64,000 nt of DNA from Mycoplana rhizolycopersici (GTDB taxonomy: Bacteria; Pseudomonadota; Alphaproteobacteria; Rhizobiales; Rhizobiaceae). Location of the stretch: positions 62,001 through 126,000 of the forward strand of contig NZ_JABXYK010000008.1 of assembly GCF_013378445.1 (NCBI RefSeq), written 5' to 3'. The notes beneath the pieces were generated by a model, which worked only from the letters and a program-made list of their open reading frames with translations, was not told the origin of the DNA and did not search any database. The position numbers and the translations under genes are program-made. Positions 1-11,101 of this stretch are shown here, in pieces. Each line of letters starts with the position of its first letter. Within the stretch, counting starts at the first letter, position 1.

Positions 1-1
1 G

Positions 2-1468
2 CATACCGGCGCCGAGGTGCGCAGGCTCGAAAAGGCGCTCGACAGCCTGAACGGCAAGCTCGTCCTGCTGGCGGACAATCCGCTGGACCGGATCTGGACC
101 GACCGCCCCGCCGAACCGCTCGGGCGCGTCCGCATCCAGCCGATCGAATTTTCCGGCAAGCTCGCGAAGGACAAGCTTGCCGAAATGGCGGCGAAGGTCT
201 CCGAAGGCGGCGCGGATGCGCTTGCCGTCACCGACCCCTCGACGATCGCCTGGCTCTTCAACATTCGCGGCAGCGACGTGCCGCACACCCCTCACCCGCT
301 CGCACGCGCCATCCTGCATGCCAACGGTATGGCCGAACTTTTCATCGACAAGCGCAAGACCGGCATCGAGGAAGAAGCCTACCTCACGCAAATGGCCGAC
401 CTGCTGACCCCGTCCGCTTTCGGCGGACGCATGGAAGGGCTCGCGCGCCAGGGCAAGCGCGTCCTGCTCGATCCCGATCAGGCACCGTTTGCGCTGGGCG
501 AGGCGATCCGCTCTGCTGGCGGCACCGTCATCGAGGCGGCCGACCCCGCCCGCCTGCCGCGCGCCTGCAAGAACGAGGTCGAGCTGGCCGGCTCCGCCAA
601 GGCGCATCTTCAGGACGGCGCGGCCATCGTCGAGTTCCTGGCCTGGCTCGATTCGACCACGCCCGGCACCCTGTCCGAGATCGAGGTCACCAAGAAGCTG
701 GAAGCCTGCCGGGCGAATGTCGGCGAACGGATGCAGAATCCGTTGAAGGACATCTCCTTCGACACGATCGCCGGCGCCGGCGCCCATGCCGCGATCATGC
801 ACTACCGCGTGACCACGGATACGGACGCGAAGTTGGAAGACGGGACGATGTTCCTGATCGATTCCGGCGCGCAGTACATCAACGGCACCACCGACATCAC
901 CCGCACTGTCGCGATCGGAAGCGTTCCCGACGAGCACAAGCGCTTCTTCACTCTCGTGCTCAAGGGCATGATCGCCATCAGCACCGCCCGTTTTCCGAAG
1001 GGCGCGCGCGGCTGTGACCTCGATCCGCTTGCCCGCATCGCGCTTTGGAAGGCAGGCGCCGACTATGCGCACGGCACCGGCCACGGCGTCGGCTCCTATC
1101 TGTCCGTGCACGAAGGCCCGCAACGCATCGCGCGCCTGTCGACACAGGAGCTTTTGCCCGGCATGATCCTCTCGAACGAACCCGGCTACTACCGCCCCGG
1201 CAGTTTCGGCATCCGCATCGAGAACCTCATCCACGTCCTTCCCGCTGCGCCGATCGAAGGTGGCGACACCGACATGCTGGGTTTCGAGACGCTGACCTTC
1301 TGCCCGATCGACAAGCGCCTCGTCGTCACGGAACTCCTGACGCGCGAGGAACTGCACTGGCTCGACGCCTATCACGCACTGACGCGCGAGGCGCTGCTGC
1401 CGCTGATCGAGGACGCAGGCGTTCGCGAGTGGTTGGTGTTCGCCACATCGCCCTTCAGCCACGGCTAA
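2..1468 (+). CDS. pepP: Aminopeptidase P family protein (Xaa-Pro aminopeptidase), 5' end outside window
   Basis: Cytosolic metallopeptidase that removes N-terminal residues preceding proline. The reading frame is open to the left edge (codons HTGAEVRRLEK), so the start is missing; about 488 residues are visible of a family form usually near 600. The C-terminal creatinase/pita-bread domain has the expected dinuclear metal ligands: Asp in LIDSGAQY and in GTTDITRT (about bases 850-905), His in GHGVGSYLSVHEGPQ (about 1080-1125), Glu in SNEPGYY (about 1175) and Glu in IRIENLIH (about 1215). The family assignment is secure from these motifs. The exact substrate range is inferred. It converges on azlD, with an inverted repeat between them. 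Confidence 0.93.
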   Translation, partial: HTGAEVRRLEKALDSLNGKLVLLADNPLDRIWTDRPAEPLGRVRIQPIEFSGKLAKDKLAEMAAKVSEGGADALAVTDPSTIAWLFNIRGSDVPHTPHPLARAILHANGMAELFIDKRKTGIEEEAYLTQMADLLTPSAFGGRMEGLARQGKRVLLDPDQAPFALGEAIRSAGGTVIEAADPARLPRACKNEVELAGSAKAHLQDGAAIVEFLAWLDSTTPGTLSEIEVTKKLEACRANVGERMQNPLKDISFDTIAGAGAHAAIMHYRVTTDTDAKLEDGTMFLIDSGAQYINGTTDITRTVAIGSVPDEHKRFFTLVLKGMIAISTARFPKGARGCDLDPLARIALWKAGADYAHGTGHGVGSYLSVHEGPQRIARLSTQELLPGMILSNEPGYYRPGSFGIRIENLIHVLPAAPIEGGDTDMLGFETLTFCPIDKRLVVTELLTREELHWLDAYHALTREALLPLIEDAGVREWLVFATSPFSHG

Positions 1469-1497
1469 TCCAACCAATGAGTTGAACCACGACAAAC

Positions 1498-1530
1498 GGG
1501 CCGCGACGATCCAATGCCGCGGCCTGATTT
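1498..1530. terminator. Candidate bidirectional terminator between pepP and azlD
   Basis: GGCCGCG at 1499-1505 pairs with CGCGGCC at 1518-1524, with short T-rich flanks on both sides (TGATTT on the plus strand, GTTTG on the minus strand). It lies between two convergent genes. The T-runs are weak. Confidence 0.45.
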
Positions 1531-1844
1531 CAGCCGGTAAACACGTAGCGCATGAACATGACGGCGCACCATCCCACCGCCAGCATCGGCAGGCTGGACA
1601 ATCGCAGGCTCGCAATCAGCGCCGCCGCCATCGCCACCTGAACGTCGGGCCCGCCGGTGAAGAATGCTGGAGCGACGAGCGTCGTCAGCACCGCCGCCGG
1701 CACCGCGTTCAATGCAGCCTCCAGCCGCGGCGGAATCGATTTCATCCGCATGACCAGCAGGTAGCCGCCGATGCGTGTCAGGAAGGTCGCCACTGCGCCG
1801 GCCAGGATGACGGCCACCATGTCGGCATGGAAGAACCCGTCCAT
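1530..1844 (-). CDS. azlD: AzlD family branched-chain amino acid transport protein
   Basis: Small integral membrane partner (104 aa) of AzlC, together forming a putative branched-chain amino acid exporter. Three or four hydrophobic segments cover most of the protein (for example MVAVILAGAVATFLTRIGGY and AVPAAVLTTLVAPAFF), and TFLTRIGGYL near residue 20 is typical of AzlD. It starts one base after the azlC stop codon, so the two are very likely co-transcribed and translationally coupled. The substrate is known only for a few family members and is not shown here. Confidence 0.9.
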   Translation of the reverse strand: MDGFFHADMVAVILAGAVATFLTRIGGYLLVMRMKSIPPRLEAALNAVPAAVLTTLVAPAFFTGGPDVQVAMAAALIASLRLSSLPMLAVGWCAVMFMRYVFTG

Positions 1845-1845
1845 T

Positions 1846-2577
1846 CTAGACCTCCTGCCCGGCTTCGTGCAGTTTCGGGTTCCGCTTCACCGGCAGCATT
1901 GCCGCAAGCAGCATTCCAGCGACTGCACCGATGCTGACGTGCCAGGGCGAGCCGACGGTATGGAAGGCGATCACCGACACTGCGCCGCTGATGGCAACGA
2001 CGGGAAGGAAGTTCGCACGCTTGCGGAAGCCGAGCACAATGGCCATGAAGTAGATCGGCAGGAGCACGTCGATGCCGATCAGCTTGGGATCGCCGATCAG
2101 TTTGCCGAACGTGGCGCCCAGCACCGTCATGACCTGCCAGGGCACGTAGATCACCAGACCGAACCCGAGATACCAGGAAAAGCTCACCTTTCCCCTCGCT
2201 TCGCCGCGCCTGACGGTTTCGGCGAACTGCGGATCCGTCAGCAGGAAAAACGTGACGAACTTCTCGCTGGCCGAGAAATGCCGCACGAACGGCGCCATCG
2301 CCGCGGAATAGAGGATATGGCGGAAATTTACCGCGAAGATCGAAAGCACGATGACCCAGGCGGCGATCTTCTGGCCGAATAGCTCGATGCCGACGAGTTG
2401 GCTGGCGCCCGCAAAAAGCGTCATGCTCATCAAGAGTGCTTCGGCAATCGTCTGGCCGTTGGCGACGGCGACTGCCCCGAAGAGGGCACCGAAGGGCGCA
2501 GCGGAAATGCACACCGGCGTTCCCTGGCGAACGCCCTCGAAGAATTCACGTTTGTTCACGAAGTCCGTCTCCTGCAT
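1846..2577 (-). CDS. azlC: AzlC family ABC transporter permease / amino acid exporter subunit
   Basis: Polytopic inner membrane protein, 243 aa, the larger subunit of the AzlCD exporter. The start at 2577 (MQETDFVNKREFFEGVRQG) is chosen because GGAG lies 7 bases upstream and because it gives the normal family length; an open extension to 2706 has no family similarity. Family features include GVRQGTPVCISAAPFGALFG near the N-terminus and ASQLVGIELF in the second quarter. About five hydrophobic segments follow. azlD starts immediately downstream. Confidence 0.9.
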   Translation of the reverse strand: MQETDFVNKREFFEGVRQGTPVCISAAPFGALFGAVAVANGQTIAEALLMSMTLFAGASQLVGIELFGQKIAAWVIVLSIFAVNFRHILYSAAMAPFVRHFSASEKFVTFFLLTDPQFAETVRRGEARGKVSFSWYLGFGLVIYVPWQVMTVLGATFGKLIGDPKLIGIDVLLPIYFMAIVLGFRKRANFLPVVAISGAVSVIAFHTVGSPWHVSIGAVAGMLLAAMLPVKRNPKLHEAGQEV

Positions 2578-2749
2578 GCAGAAGCTCCGCACGTAGACAT
2601 GCCTGGCGAAAGCGGGAACCGGCCCCGGAGAAGACATGGCGAAAGCAGCGAGCAGTGTGTCGCGGGCGGAACTTCCGATCAGGACACGCTTAGTCGGCCG
2701 GAACACTCAGCGCAATTGAATATGGCTGATGAATCGATCGCTTTTATTG

Positions 2750-2790
2750 AACCATGATCCGGCGTCGAGCAGGCCTCGGATCATGGTTTT
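2750..2790 (-). terminator. Terminator hairpin downstream of panB
   Basis: A perfect 12-bp inverted repeat (AACCATGATCCG at 2750-2761 with its complement at 2777-2788) lies directly after panB and before the azlC promoter region. The T-run TTTTCTC is better on the plus strand; on the minus strand the hairpin is followed by CAATAAAAG. It probably separates panCB from azlCD. Confidence 0.6.
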
Positions 2791-2791
2791 C

Positions 2792-3622
2792 TCAGGCCGG
2801 CTTGGTCTTCACCTGGAAAGTGTGTTCCTGGCCGGGAAAAGTGCGCGCCTTGACCTCTTCGGCGTAAGCCTCAACGGCAGCGCTGATCTGCGGTGCCAGA
2901 TCGGCGAAACGCTTGACGAAGCGCGGCTTGAAATCCGTGAAGATGCCGAGCGCATCGTCCACAACCAGGACCTGGCCATCGCAGGCCGGAGAAGCACCGA
3001 TGCCGATGGTGGGAACGCTCAACGTGCCCGTGATCTCCCGGGCGACCGGCTCCACCGTTCCCTCGATCACGATCGCGAAAGCGCCCGCATCGTCGATTGC
3101 CTTGGCGTCACGACGGATCTTCTCCGCCTCCTTGTCGCTGCGACCGAGCGAGCGGTAACCACCGGTGGTATTGATCAGTTGCGGCATGAGGCCGACATGG
3201 CCAAGGACGGGAATGCCGCGCTGGGTGAGGAAATCGACCGTCTCGGCCATTTCCGCCCCGCCTTCGAGCTTGACCGCGCTGCATCCCGTTTCCTTCAGGA
3301 CGCGTGCCGCGCTCTTGAAGGCCTGTTCCTTCGATTCCTGGTAGGAGCCGAACGGCAGGTCGACAACGACGCAGGCCCGTTCGGAGCCGCGCATCACCGC
3401 CTGCCCGTGCGCGATCATCATTTCCAGCGTGACGCCGACAGTCGAATCGAGGCCGTAGACCACCATGCCGAGCGAATCGCCGACGAGCATGAAGTCCACG
3501 TGCGGATCCAGAAGCTTGGCGATCGGCGTCGTATAGGCCGTCAGGCTGACGATCGGGCGCTCGCCCTTCAGGGCCTTGATATCGGCCGGAGCGAGGCGCC
3601 GCTTGGCTACATGTACGCTCAT
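2792..3622 (-). CDS. panB: 3-methyl-2-oxobutanoate hydroxymethyltransferase (ketopantoate hydroxymethyltransferase)
   Basis: First step of pantothenate and CoA synthesis: transfers a hydroxymethyl group from 5,10-methylene-THF to alpha-ketoisovalerate, giving ketopantoate. The protein is 276 aa, normal for the family. The TIM-barrel signature [28 protein letters not shown] near residues 26-55 includes a metal-binding Asp of PanB, and VKLEGG and [12 protein letters not shown] follow in the expected order. The start lies 2 bases beyond the panC stop, so panC and panB form a two-gene operon with panC first. Confidence 0.97.
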   Translation of the reverse strand: MSVHVAKRRLAPADIKALKGERPIVSLTAYTTPIAKLLDPHVDFMLVGDSLGMVVYGLDSTVGVTLEMMIAHGQAVMRGSERACVVVDLPFGSYQESKEQAFKSAARVLKETGCSAVKLEGGAEMAETVDFLTQRGIPVLGHVGLMPQLINTTGGYRSLGRSDKEAEKIRRDAKAIDDAGAFAIVIEGTVEPVAREITGTLSVPTIGIGASPACDGQVLVVDDALGIFTDFKPRFVKRFADLAPQISAAVEAYAEEVKARTFPGQEHTFQVKTKPA

Positions 3623-3624
3623 GA

Positions 3625-4500
3625 TCAGGCTACCTTTGCTATTGTCTGCTTTTTCGGTGCGATAACGCGGTTGTCGAGCAATTTGGTGCTCCCTATGCGC
3701 ACGAAAAGCAACAAGAGCACCGGCCTATCGCCGATATCTGCGATTTCCGCCAGCGTTTCGGGATGGCGAAGCGCCACGACTTCGGGCTCGGCGAGCGGCT
3801 CGGCGGCGATGAAATCGCGAACGGCGGCCTCAACTCTGGCCGGATCCGTTTCGCCCTCGGCGATGATCCGCGCCGCTTCGTCCAGTGCGCGCGGCACGAT
3901 GACCGCGGCAGCACGCTGCCGGGCATCGAGATAGACGTTGCGCGAGGAACAGGCGAGCCCATCTGCCTCGCGCACCGTCGAAACTCCCACGACCTCGACT
4001 GGCTGCGCCAGATCCTCGACCATGCGGCGGATGATGGCGAGTTGCTGGTAGTCCTTCTCGCCGAAATAGGCGCGATCCGGCCCGACGATGTTGAAGAGCT
4101 TGCTCACGACCGTGCAGACACCGGAGAAATGCCCCGGCCGCACCGAGCCTTCGAGCTGCGAGCCCAGCGTCGGTACGTCAACGACCGTTTCCATCGGGCG
4201 CGGATACATATCCTCCACCCCGGGAGCGAACAGGAAATCGACACCGGCGTCCTCCAGCATCTTCTGGTCGCGCGCCAGGTCGCGCGGATAGCGTGACAAA
4301 TCCTCGCTGGCACCGAATTGCAGCGGATTGACGAAGATCGAGGCGACGACCACCTCGTTGGCTTCGCGCGCACGGCGCACCAGTTCCATGTGGCCGACGT
4401 GCAGGTATCCCATCGTCGGCACCAGCCCGATCGACTTGCCGCGCGCGCGCAACGGCGCAAGGGCGGCGCGAAGGCTCGCAATTGTCGTAAAGGTCTGCAT
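3625..4500 (-). CDS. panC: Pantothenate synthetase (pantoate--beta-alanine ligase)
   Basis: Condenses pantoate with beta-alanine using ATP, the last step of pantothenate synthesis, in the cytosol. It has 291 aa from the start at 4500 ([14 protein letters not shown]), which is preceded by GGAGG 9 bases upstream. The nucleotidyltransferase motif is [14 protein letters not shown] (around residues 29-42), with [15 protein letters not shown] and [15 protein letters not shown] (KMSKS-like loop) further on. An open N-terminal extension to 4626 is not coding. panB follows directly. Confidence 0.97.
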   Translation of the reverse strand: MQTFTTIASLRAALAPLRARGKSIGLVPTMGYLHVGHMELVRRAREANEVVVASIFVNPLQFGASEDLSRYPRDLARDQKMLEDAGVDFLFAPGVEDMYPRPMETVVDVPTLGSQLEGSVRPGHFSGVCTVVSKLFNIVGPDRAYFGEKDYQQLAIIRRMVEDLAQPVEVVGVSTVREADGLACSSRNVYLDARQRAAAVIVPRALDEAARIIAEGETDPARVEAAVRDFIAAEPLAEPEVVALRHPETLAEIADIGDRPVLLLLFVRIGSTKLLDNRVIAPKKQTIAKVA

Positions 4501-4886
4501 AGGGCGGATCCTCCAATCCCTTGCCGCGCCCGACGTCCGAAGAGACCGGCAGATGCGGCGGCACTTTTTATCTGTGGCGCATCCGCTGCAATGCCGTTTC
4601 CGGCATCTGCGGCAGCACCTCCACACCCCCTCCCAAGGATGCGGCTACCCGCTGCAGTCTTGCATTGCGAGGCAGCGGCGCTTTCTATCTTGTGCAACGC
4701 AAAAACACAATCGCCAACGCGACACCCGCTCATTCTCAGCGCGGAGATCGCCTATGCGATATTGTGCCTGTACTTTTTCCCGGCTTGCCAGTAGGAACGC
4801 ACCAAACCGGCGCCGGCGGAGATGCTGGCGCATACCAGTGCCCGTCCCGTCGCGCGGCCAAGCTCAAGACATCCGAAAGACATCCG
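4501..4886. promoter_or_regulatory. Divergent intergenic region between panC and the RNA helicase
   Basis: 386 bp without a convincing gene. It must hold the promoters of panCB (minus) and of the helicase (plus). There are small hairpins (ATGCCG-TTTC-CGGCAT near 4591-4606) and, just before the helicase start, a direct repeat AGACATCCGA at about 4867 and 4878. No strong GGAG precedes the helicase ATG, so its long leader may control translation. Confidence 0.5.
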
Positions 4887-6890
4887 ATGACCGAATACGA
4901 AGGCCTCGCTCCGGCTATGGCAAGCGCGTTGGCAAAACGCGGCTACACCACGCTGACGCCGGTGCAGAAGGCCGTCTCCGACCCGGCGCTGGAAGGAGCG
5001 GACCTGCTCGTCTCCGCCCAGACCGGCTCCGGCAAGACCGTGGCATTCGGCCTAGCCTTCGCGTCGACGCTGCTCGGCGGCGAGGACCGGTTCGGCCGCG
5101 CCGGCGCGCCGCTGGCGCTCGCCATCGCGCCCACGCGCGAACTCGCCCTGCAGGTGAAGCGCGAGCTGGAATGGCTTTACGGCGAGACCGGTGCCGTCAT
5201 CGCATCCTGCGTCGGCGGCATGGATATCCGCAACGAGCGGCGGGCCCTGGAACGCGGCGCCCAGATCGTCGTCGGCACGCCCGGACGGCTGCGCGACCAC
5301 ATCGATCGCGGCGCCCTCGACCTTTCGCAACTGAAGGCGGTGGTGCTCGACGAGGCGGACGAGATGCTCGACCTCGGCTTCCGCGAGGATCTCGAGTTCA
5401 TACTCGATGCTGCCCCCGAAGACCGCCGCACCCTGATGTTTTCCGCAACGGTCCCGCGCGCGATCGAAGAACTCGCCCGCAGCTACCAGCGCGACGCCGT
5501 TCGCGTGACGACTGCGGCCGAGCGCGGCCAGCACGGCGACATCGCCTACCGCGCGCTCGCTGTCACCCCGAACGATCGCGAGAACGCGATCGTCAACGTG
5601 CTGCGCTTCTACGAGGCGCCGACGGCGATCGTCTTCTGCTCCACACGCGCCGCCGTCAACCACCTGACGGCGCGGCTGAACAACCGCGGCTTTGCGGTCG
5701 TGGCCCTTTCCGGCGAACTGTCGCAGAACGAGCGCATGCATGCGCTGCAGGCGATGCGCGACGGACGTGCCCGCGTCTGCATCGCCACCGACGTCGCCGC
5801 CCGCGGCATCGACCTGCCCAATCTGGAACTGGTCATCCACGCCGACCTCCCCACGAACCCGGACACGCTGCTCCACCGCAGCGGCCGCACCGGACGCGCC
5901 GGCCGCAAGGGCGTCAGCGCGCTGATCGTTCCCCTTCCCGCAATGCGCCGCGCCGAGCGGCTGCTGCAGACGGGGAAGATCAAGGCCGAATGGGCTCAGG
6001 CTCCTTCCGCCGAGGAAATCCTGCGCCGCGACGAGGAACGACTGCTTGCCGACCCGATCCTCGCCGATTCCGTCGCCGAAGACGAGGTAGCCTTCGTCGA
6101 GACGCTGCTTTCGGCCTTCGAGCCCCGGCAGCTGGCCGCGGCCTTCACCCGCCTCTATCGTGGCGGCCGCTCCGCCCCGGAAGAGCTGCGGGAGGTCGAC
6201 CTGACCCAGCGCCGCCCCGCGCGCGAACGCCCGCAGGGCGAGGCCGGCGAACGCACCGAACGTGCGCCGCGCGCGGCTTTCGGTCCCGGAAAGTGGTTCT
6301 CGCTGTCGGTCGGCCGCAAGCAGAATGCCGAGCCGCGCTGGCTCATTCCCATGCTTTGCCGCGCCGGAAACATCACCCGCGACGAGATCGGCGCGATCCG
6401 CATGCAGCCCGAGGAGACCTATGTCGAGCTTGCCGAGCACATCGCCGAGGATTTCCTGGGAAGGATCGGGCCAAAGCACCTGATCGAAAAGGGCATCCGC
6501 GTGACGGCTCTGGAGGGAGTGCCGGACATGCCGGCACGCTCGCGTGCCATGCCTGCAGGCGAAAAGCCAGACCGCGCCTTCCGCAAGAACCGCGATTTCG
6601 GCGGAGACCGCGATACCGGCAAGCCGCGTCACGCCGACAAGAAGCGCTCCGACGATCGCGATTTCGAAGCAAAGCCGCCCCGCAAGAAATGGGACGCGGC
6701 CCCCTCTGCCGAGAAGCGCTCATCCAATGCCCCCTTCCGTGACGAGCGCCCGGCCAAGACCGGCGACGGCAACAAGGGCGCTAAAGGCAAGCCCTACAAG
6801 GACAAGTTCCACAACGACAAGGGGACGGGCGGCCAGCATGGCGCAGGCCATTCGCCGGGAAAGAAGAAGCCGCGCAAGTCCGGCGGCTGA
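4887..6890 (+). CDS. DEAD-box ATP-dependent RNA helicase with DbpA-type RNA-binding domain
   Basis: ATP-driven RNA unwinding, likely in ribosome assembly or RNA decay. It has 667 aa from the start MTEYEGLAPAMASALAKRG; a longer open frame upstream is not conserved-looking. Visible motifs are the Q motif (YTTLTPVQ, 20-27), Walker A (SAQTGSGKT, 43-51), PTRELALQV (82-90), DEAD (155-158), SAT (186-188), ATDVAARGID (300-309) and HRSGRTGR (330-337). A DbpA C-terminal RNA-binding fold follows (KWFSLSVGRKQNAEPRW to EDFLGRIG), then a basic, low-complexity tail of about 120 residues rich in Lys, Arg, Asp and Gly. The relation to DbpA is by domain order; whether it binds 23S rRNA hairpin 92 is inference. 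Confidence 0.93.
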   Translation: MTEYEGLAPAMASALAKRGYTTLTPVQKAVSDPALEGADLLVSAQTGSGKTVAFGLAFASTLLGGEDRFGRAGAPLALAIAPTRELALQVKRELEWLYGETGAVIASCVGGMDIRNERRALERGAQIVVGTPGRLRDHIDRGALDLSQLKAVVLDEADEMLDLGFREDLEFILDAAPEDRRTLMFSATVPRAIEELARSYQRDAVRVTTAAERGQHGDIAYRALAVTPNDRENAIVNVLRFYEAPTAIVFCSTRAAVNHLTARLNNRGFAVVALSGELSQNERMHALQAMRDGRARVCIATDVAARGIDLPNLELVIHADLPTNPDTLLHRSGRTGRAGRKGVSALIVPLPAMRRAERLLQTGKIKAEWAQAPSAEEILRRDEERLLADPILADSVAEDEVAFVETLLSAFEPRQLAAAFTRLYRGGRSAPEELREVDLTQRRPARERPQGEAGERTERAPRAAFGPGKWFSLSVGRKQNAEPRWLIPMLCRAGNITRDEIGAIRMQPEETYVELAEHIAEDFLGRIGPKHLIEKGIRVTALEGVPDMPARSRAMPAGEKPDRAFRKNRDFGGDRDTGKPRHADKKRSDDRDFEAKPPRKKWDAAPSAEKRSSNAPFRDERPAKTGDGNKGAKGKPYKDKFHNDKGTGGQHGAGHSPGKKKPRKSGG

Positions 6891-6934
6891 TCGCCGCCTG
6901 CCTTCCCCTGCCCCGAACATGCCCTCAGCATCCC

Positions 6935-6975
6935 CCGGGCATTTGCACACTGGCTGACCAAATGCCCGGAATTTC
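6935..6975 (+). terminator. Rho-independent terminator after the RNA helicase
   Basis: CCGGGCATTTG at 6935-6945 pairs perfectly with CAAATGCCCGG at 6959-6969, followed by AATTTC. It lies 45 bases after the helicase stop codon. Confidence 0.7.
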
Positions 6976-7100
6976 CCGCTTTCCGCGCCATTTCGGCGGG
7001 ATTTCGCTTCACCCGCGAGCGGAACGATCCTATTGTCGCGGCAAGGCGACAAGGATTGCCGAATCAGGATGGGTGCGTGAGGCACCTGTTGGCGGGCTGA

Positions 7101-7841
7101 ATGGCAGACGTGGAACGAAATCCGGGCGAGAACAGCGTTGCATCAGGCGCGATGGAGCGCCTGACGGAGGAGTTCTGGGATCGCTACCGGCGTCTGTACG
7201 ACGCGATCGCCGACGACAACCTGCCGACGGTGCGCCGCCTCGACCGGGAACTGACTTCCGCCCTCTCCGCGCTCATCGATCACCAGACGCTGGATGCCGC
7301 CGAGCAGCAGGCGCAGTTCACCGCCCTGCTGAAGCTCCTGCGCGAGCAGGCCGACGACGCCTCCAGCGTGCGCAACAATGCGGACCTGATTGAACTGCTG
7401 CTCAGGCGCTACATCACCGTTCGCACCCGCCCCGTGGACCAGAAGGGCCTGCCCGCCTTGTCTGCACCCGTCAGGAACGGCGTTCTCGACGTCGGCCAGC
7501 TCGACACCCTCCCCGAGCGCGTCGCCGTCGTCACCACCGACTATCGCTACCTTTATGCCAATGCCAGCGACGCGGAACGGCTGAAGCGAAAGCCGCACGA
7601 ACTCGTCGGCCGCCACGTCCGCGAGATCGTCGGCGTGGACAGCTTCAACGGCCGTATCAAGCGCAATCTGGACCGGTGCTTTGCCGGCGAGGTTGTGGAA
7701 GACACCAATGCCCGTGAAACCGATGGCAAGATCATCGTGATCCGCCGCAGGCTGACGCCCTGTTACGCAGACGAAAAGACGCTGATCGGCGCACTTGTCG
7801 TCATCCATGAAGGTCCAGACCGCCGCCGTCGCGACAACTGA
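7101..7841 (+). CDS. PAS domain-containing protein of unknown function
   Basis: 246 aa. Residues 15-115 are helical and charged, with the look of a four-helix or coiled region (MERLTEEFWDRYRRLYDAIADD ...). Residues 135-240 look like a PAS fold: LPERVAVVTTDYRYLYANASDAERL, HELVGRHVREIVG, FNGRIKRNLDRCFAGEVVE and a final strand LIGALVVIHEG. There is no histidine kinase, GGDEF or HTH output domain, so any signalling must go through a partner. No signal peptide or membrane segment is visible. The start is the ATG after GGCGGGCTGA; a second Met at residue 18 is an alternative. It converges on ligA. Confidence 0.75.
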   Translation: MADVERNPGENSVASGAMERLTEEFWDRYRRLYDAIADDNLPTVRRLDRELTSALSALIDHQTLDAAEQQAQFTALLKLLREQADDASSVRNNADLIELLLRRYITVRTRPVDQKGLPALSAPVRNGVLDVGQLDTLPERVAVVTTDYRYLYANASDAERLKRKPHELVGRHVREIVGVDSFNGRIKRNLDRCFAGEVVEDTNARETDGKIIVIRRRLTPCYADEKTLIGALVVIHEGPDRRRRDN

Positions 7842-7968
7842 CGCCCGATCATTGGCGCGGCTAAGCTGATCACTCTCAGCAGCGCAGGACGCCAGCAGGT
7901 GACGGCTGCCGTCGCTCTTCTCCAAGGCGTGTGGGAGCGGAGACGACAGCCTGTATCAGAGCCCCATT

Positions 7969-10125
<2,157 letters not shown>

Positions 10126-10319
10126 TCACTCCGCGATTCCGCGTGATGTTTTAGAGCAACTGGCATGAAAGGAAAGATCGTATCCGCCCTGTGCACACCG
10201 GGTCCGAGCGCAACAACCGGCGGCAACCAGCAAGAACGCCCGCGACGGTGCACCAGCTTCGCGCGAACTCCGCACCATAGATCAGGTGGCATCATCTTGA
10301 TGCGTCTGGAGACAAGGAC

Positions 10320-11045
10320 ATGACCTCGGTTTCTTCGATCGGTGCGGGCAGCCTCCTCTATCGGCGCAGCGCCCCGGCTTCAGAGCAGGAAGACACAGCG
10401 CTCCAGCAGGCGCGCGAGGCCCTGTCGACGCTGAAGCGCACGTCCCAGCAGACGCAACAGGACCGCGAGGCCGCCGCCGAGGAAAAGCTCGAGCGGATTA
10501 AGGAAGAACTGCGCATGTTGATCCAGTTCGGCTTTCCGCCGGAGGTGATCGCACGGCGCCTGGCGCAACTCGGCAAGGAACTCGGTGCGGCCATTCGCCA
10601 GCACGCAGACGGAGCCGCCATGCAGGCTGGCGCTCAGGTCGCAGCAGCAGGGACGGTCGCGGATACGGTCGCGACCGACGGAGCATCACAATCAGGAACC
10701 GTGGAAACGGACGGAGCGTTCGCGCAAGCGCGCGAGGGAGCCAGCGCAGACGATCGTCAGGACGGCCGACCGCCGCTCGGATATGGCGAGACCGCCGATC
10801 TTGCGCGAGACAGGACGCGGGCCGCCGGGTCCGACCGCAACATTGCCGACGAGTTCAAGAGCCTCGCCGCCCGGATCAAGGCGATGATGCGCGAGGCGGA
10901 AGAGGACATGGAGCGACAGAACAAGACGACGGCAGGTTTTCAGGACGGATCGGCAGGCATCGACGCCGCGCTTTCGCTGCTTGAGGGCACAGCTGGGAAC
11001 GCCGCAGGCTCAACCCTGTCTGCGTCCACGGCCCTGACGCTTTAA
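10320..11045 (+). CDS. Hypothetical coiled-coil protein
   Basis: Not recognised. 241 aa with no signal peptide or membrane span. Residues 20-62 form a charged heptad-like region (QEDTALQQAREALSTLKRTS and onward, rich in Glu, Gln, Lys), followed by LRMLIQFGFPPEVIARRLAQ LGKELGAAI, then an Ala/Gly/Asp/Thr-rich linker (95-175) and a second short helix (NIADEFKSLAARIKAMMREAEEDME, about 178-202). Composition and codon use match the neighbours, which supports a real gene. The ATG follows ACAAGGAC. It converges on recN with 56 bases between them. Similar proteins are likely confined to rhizobia, but that is a guess. Confidence 0.65.
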   Translation: MTSVSSIGAGSLLYRRSAPASEQEDTALQQAREALSTLKRTSQQTQQDREAAAEEKLERIKEELRMLIQFGFPPEVIARRLAQLGKELGAAIRQHADGAAMQAGAQVAAAGTVADTVATDGASQSGTVETDGAFAQAREGASADDRQDGRPPLGYGETADLARDRTRAAGSDRNIADEFKSLAARIKAMMREAEEDMERQNKTTAGFQDGSAGIDAALSLLEGTAGNAAGSTLSASTALTL

Positions 11046-11101
11046 CGGCAGACAACTTCGAGCTTCGCTCAGCCCGGCAAGCGCGCCGCGGAAGAAACGC
11101 C

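Noticed and set aside
4441-4450. Alternating GCGCGCGCGC run as a possible Z-DNA or regulatory element
   Set aside because: It lies inside the panC coding sequence and is explained by Arg and Ala codons.
4328-6742. 804-codon plus-strand frame over panC's 5' end and the helicase
   Set aside because: The translation is dominated by Arg and Pro and overlaps the DEAD-box gene in another frame; no family motif.
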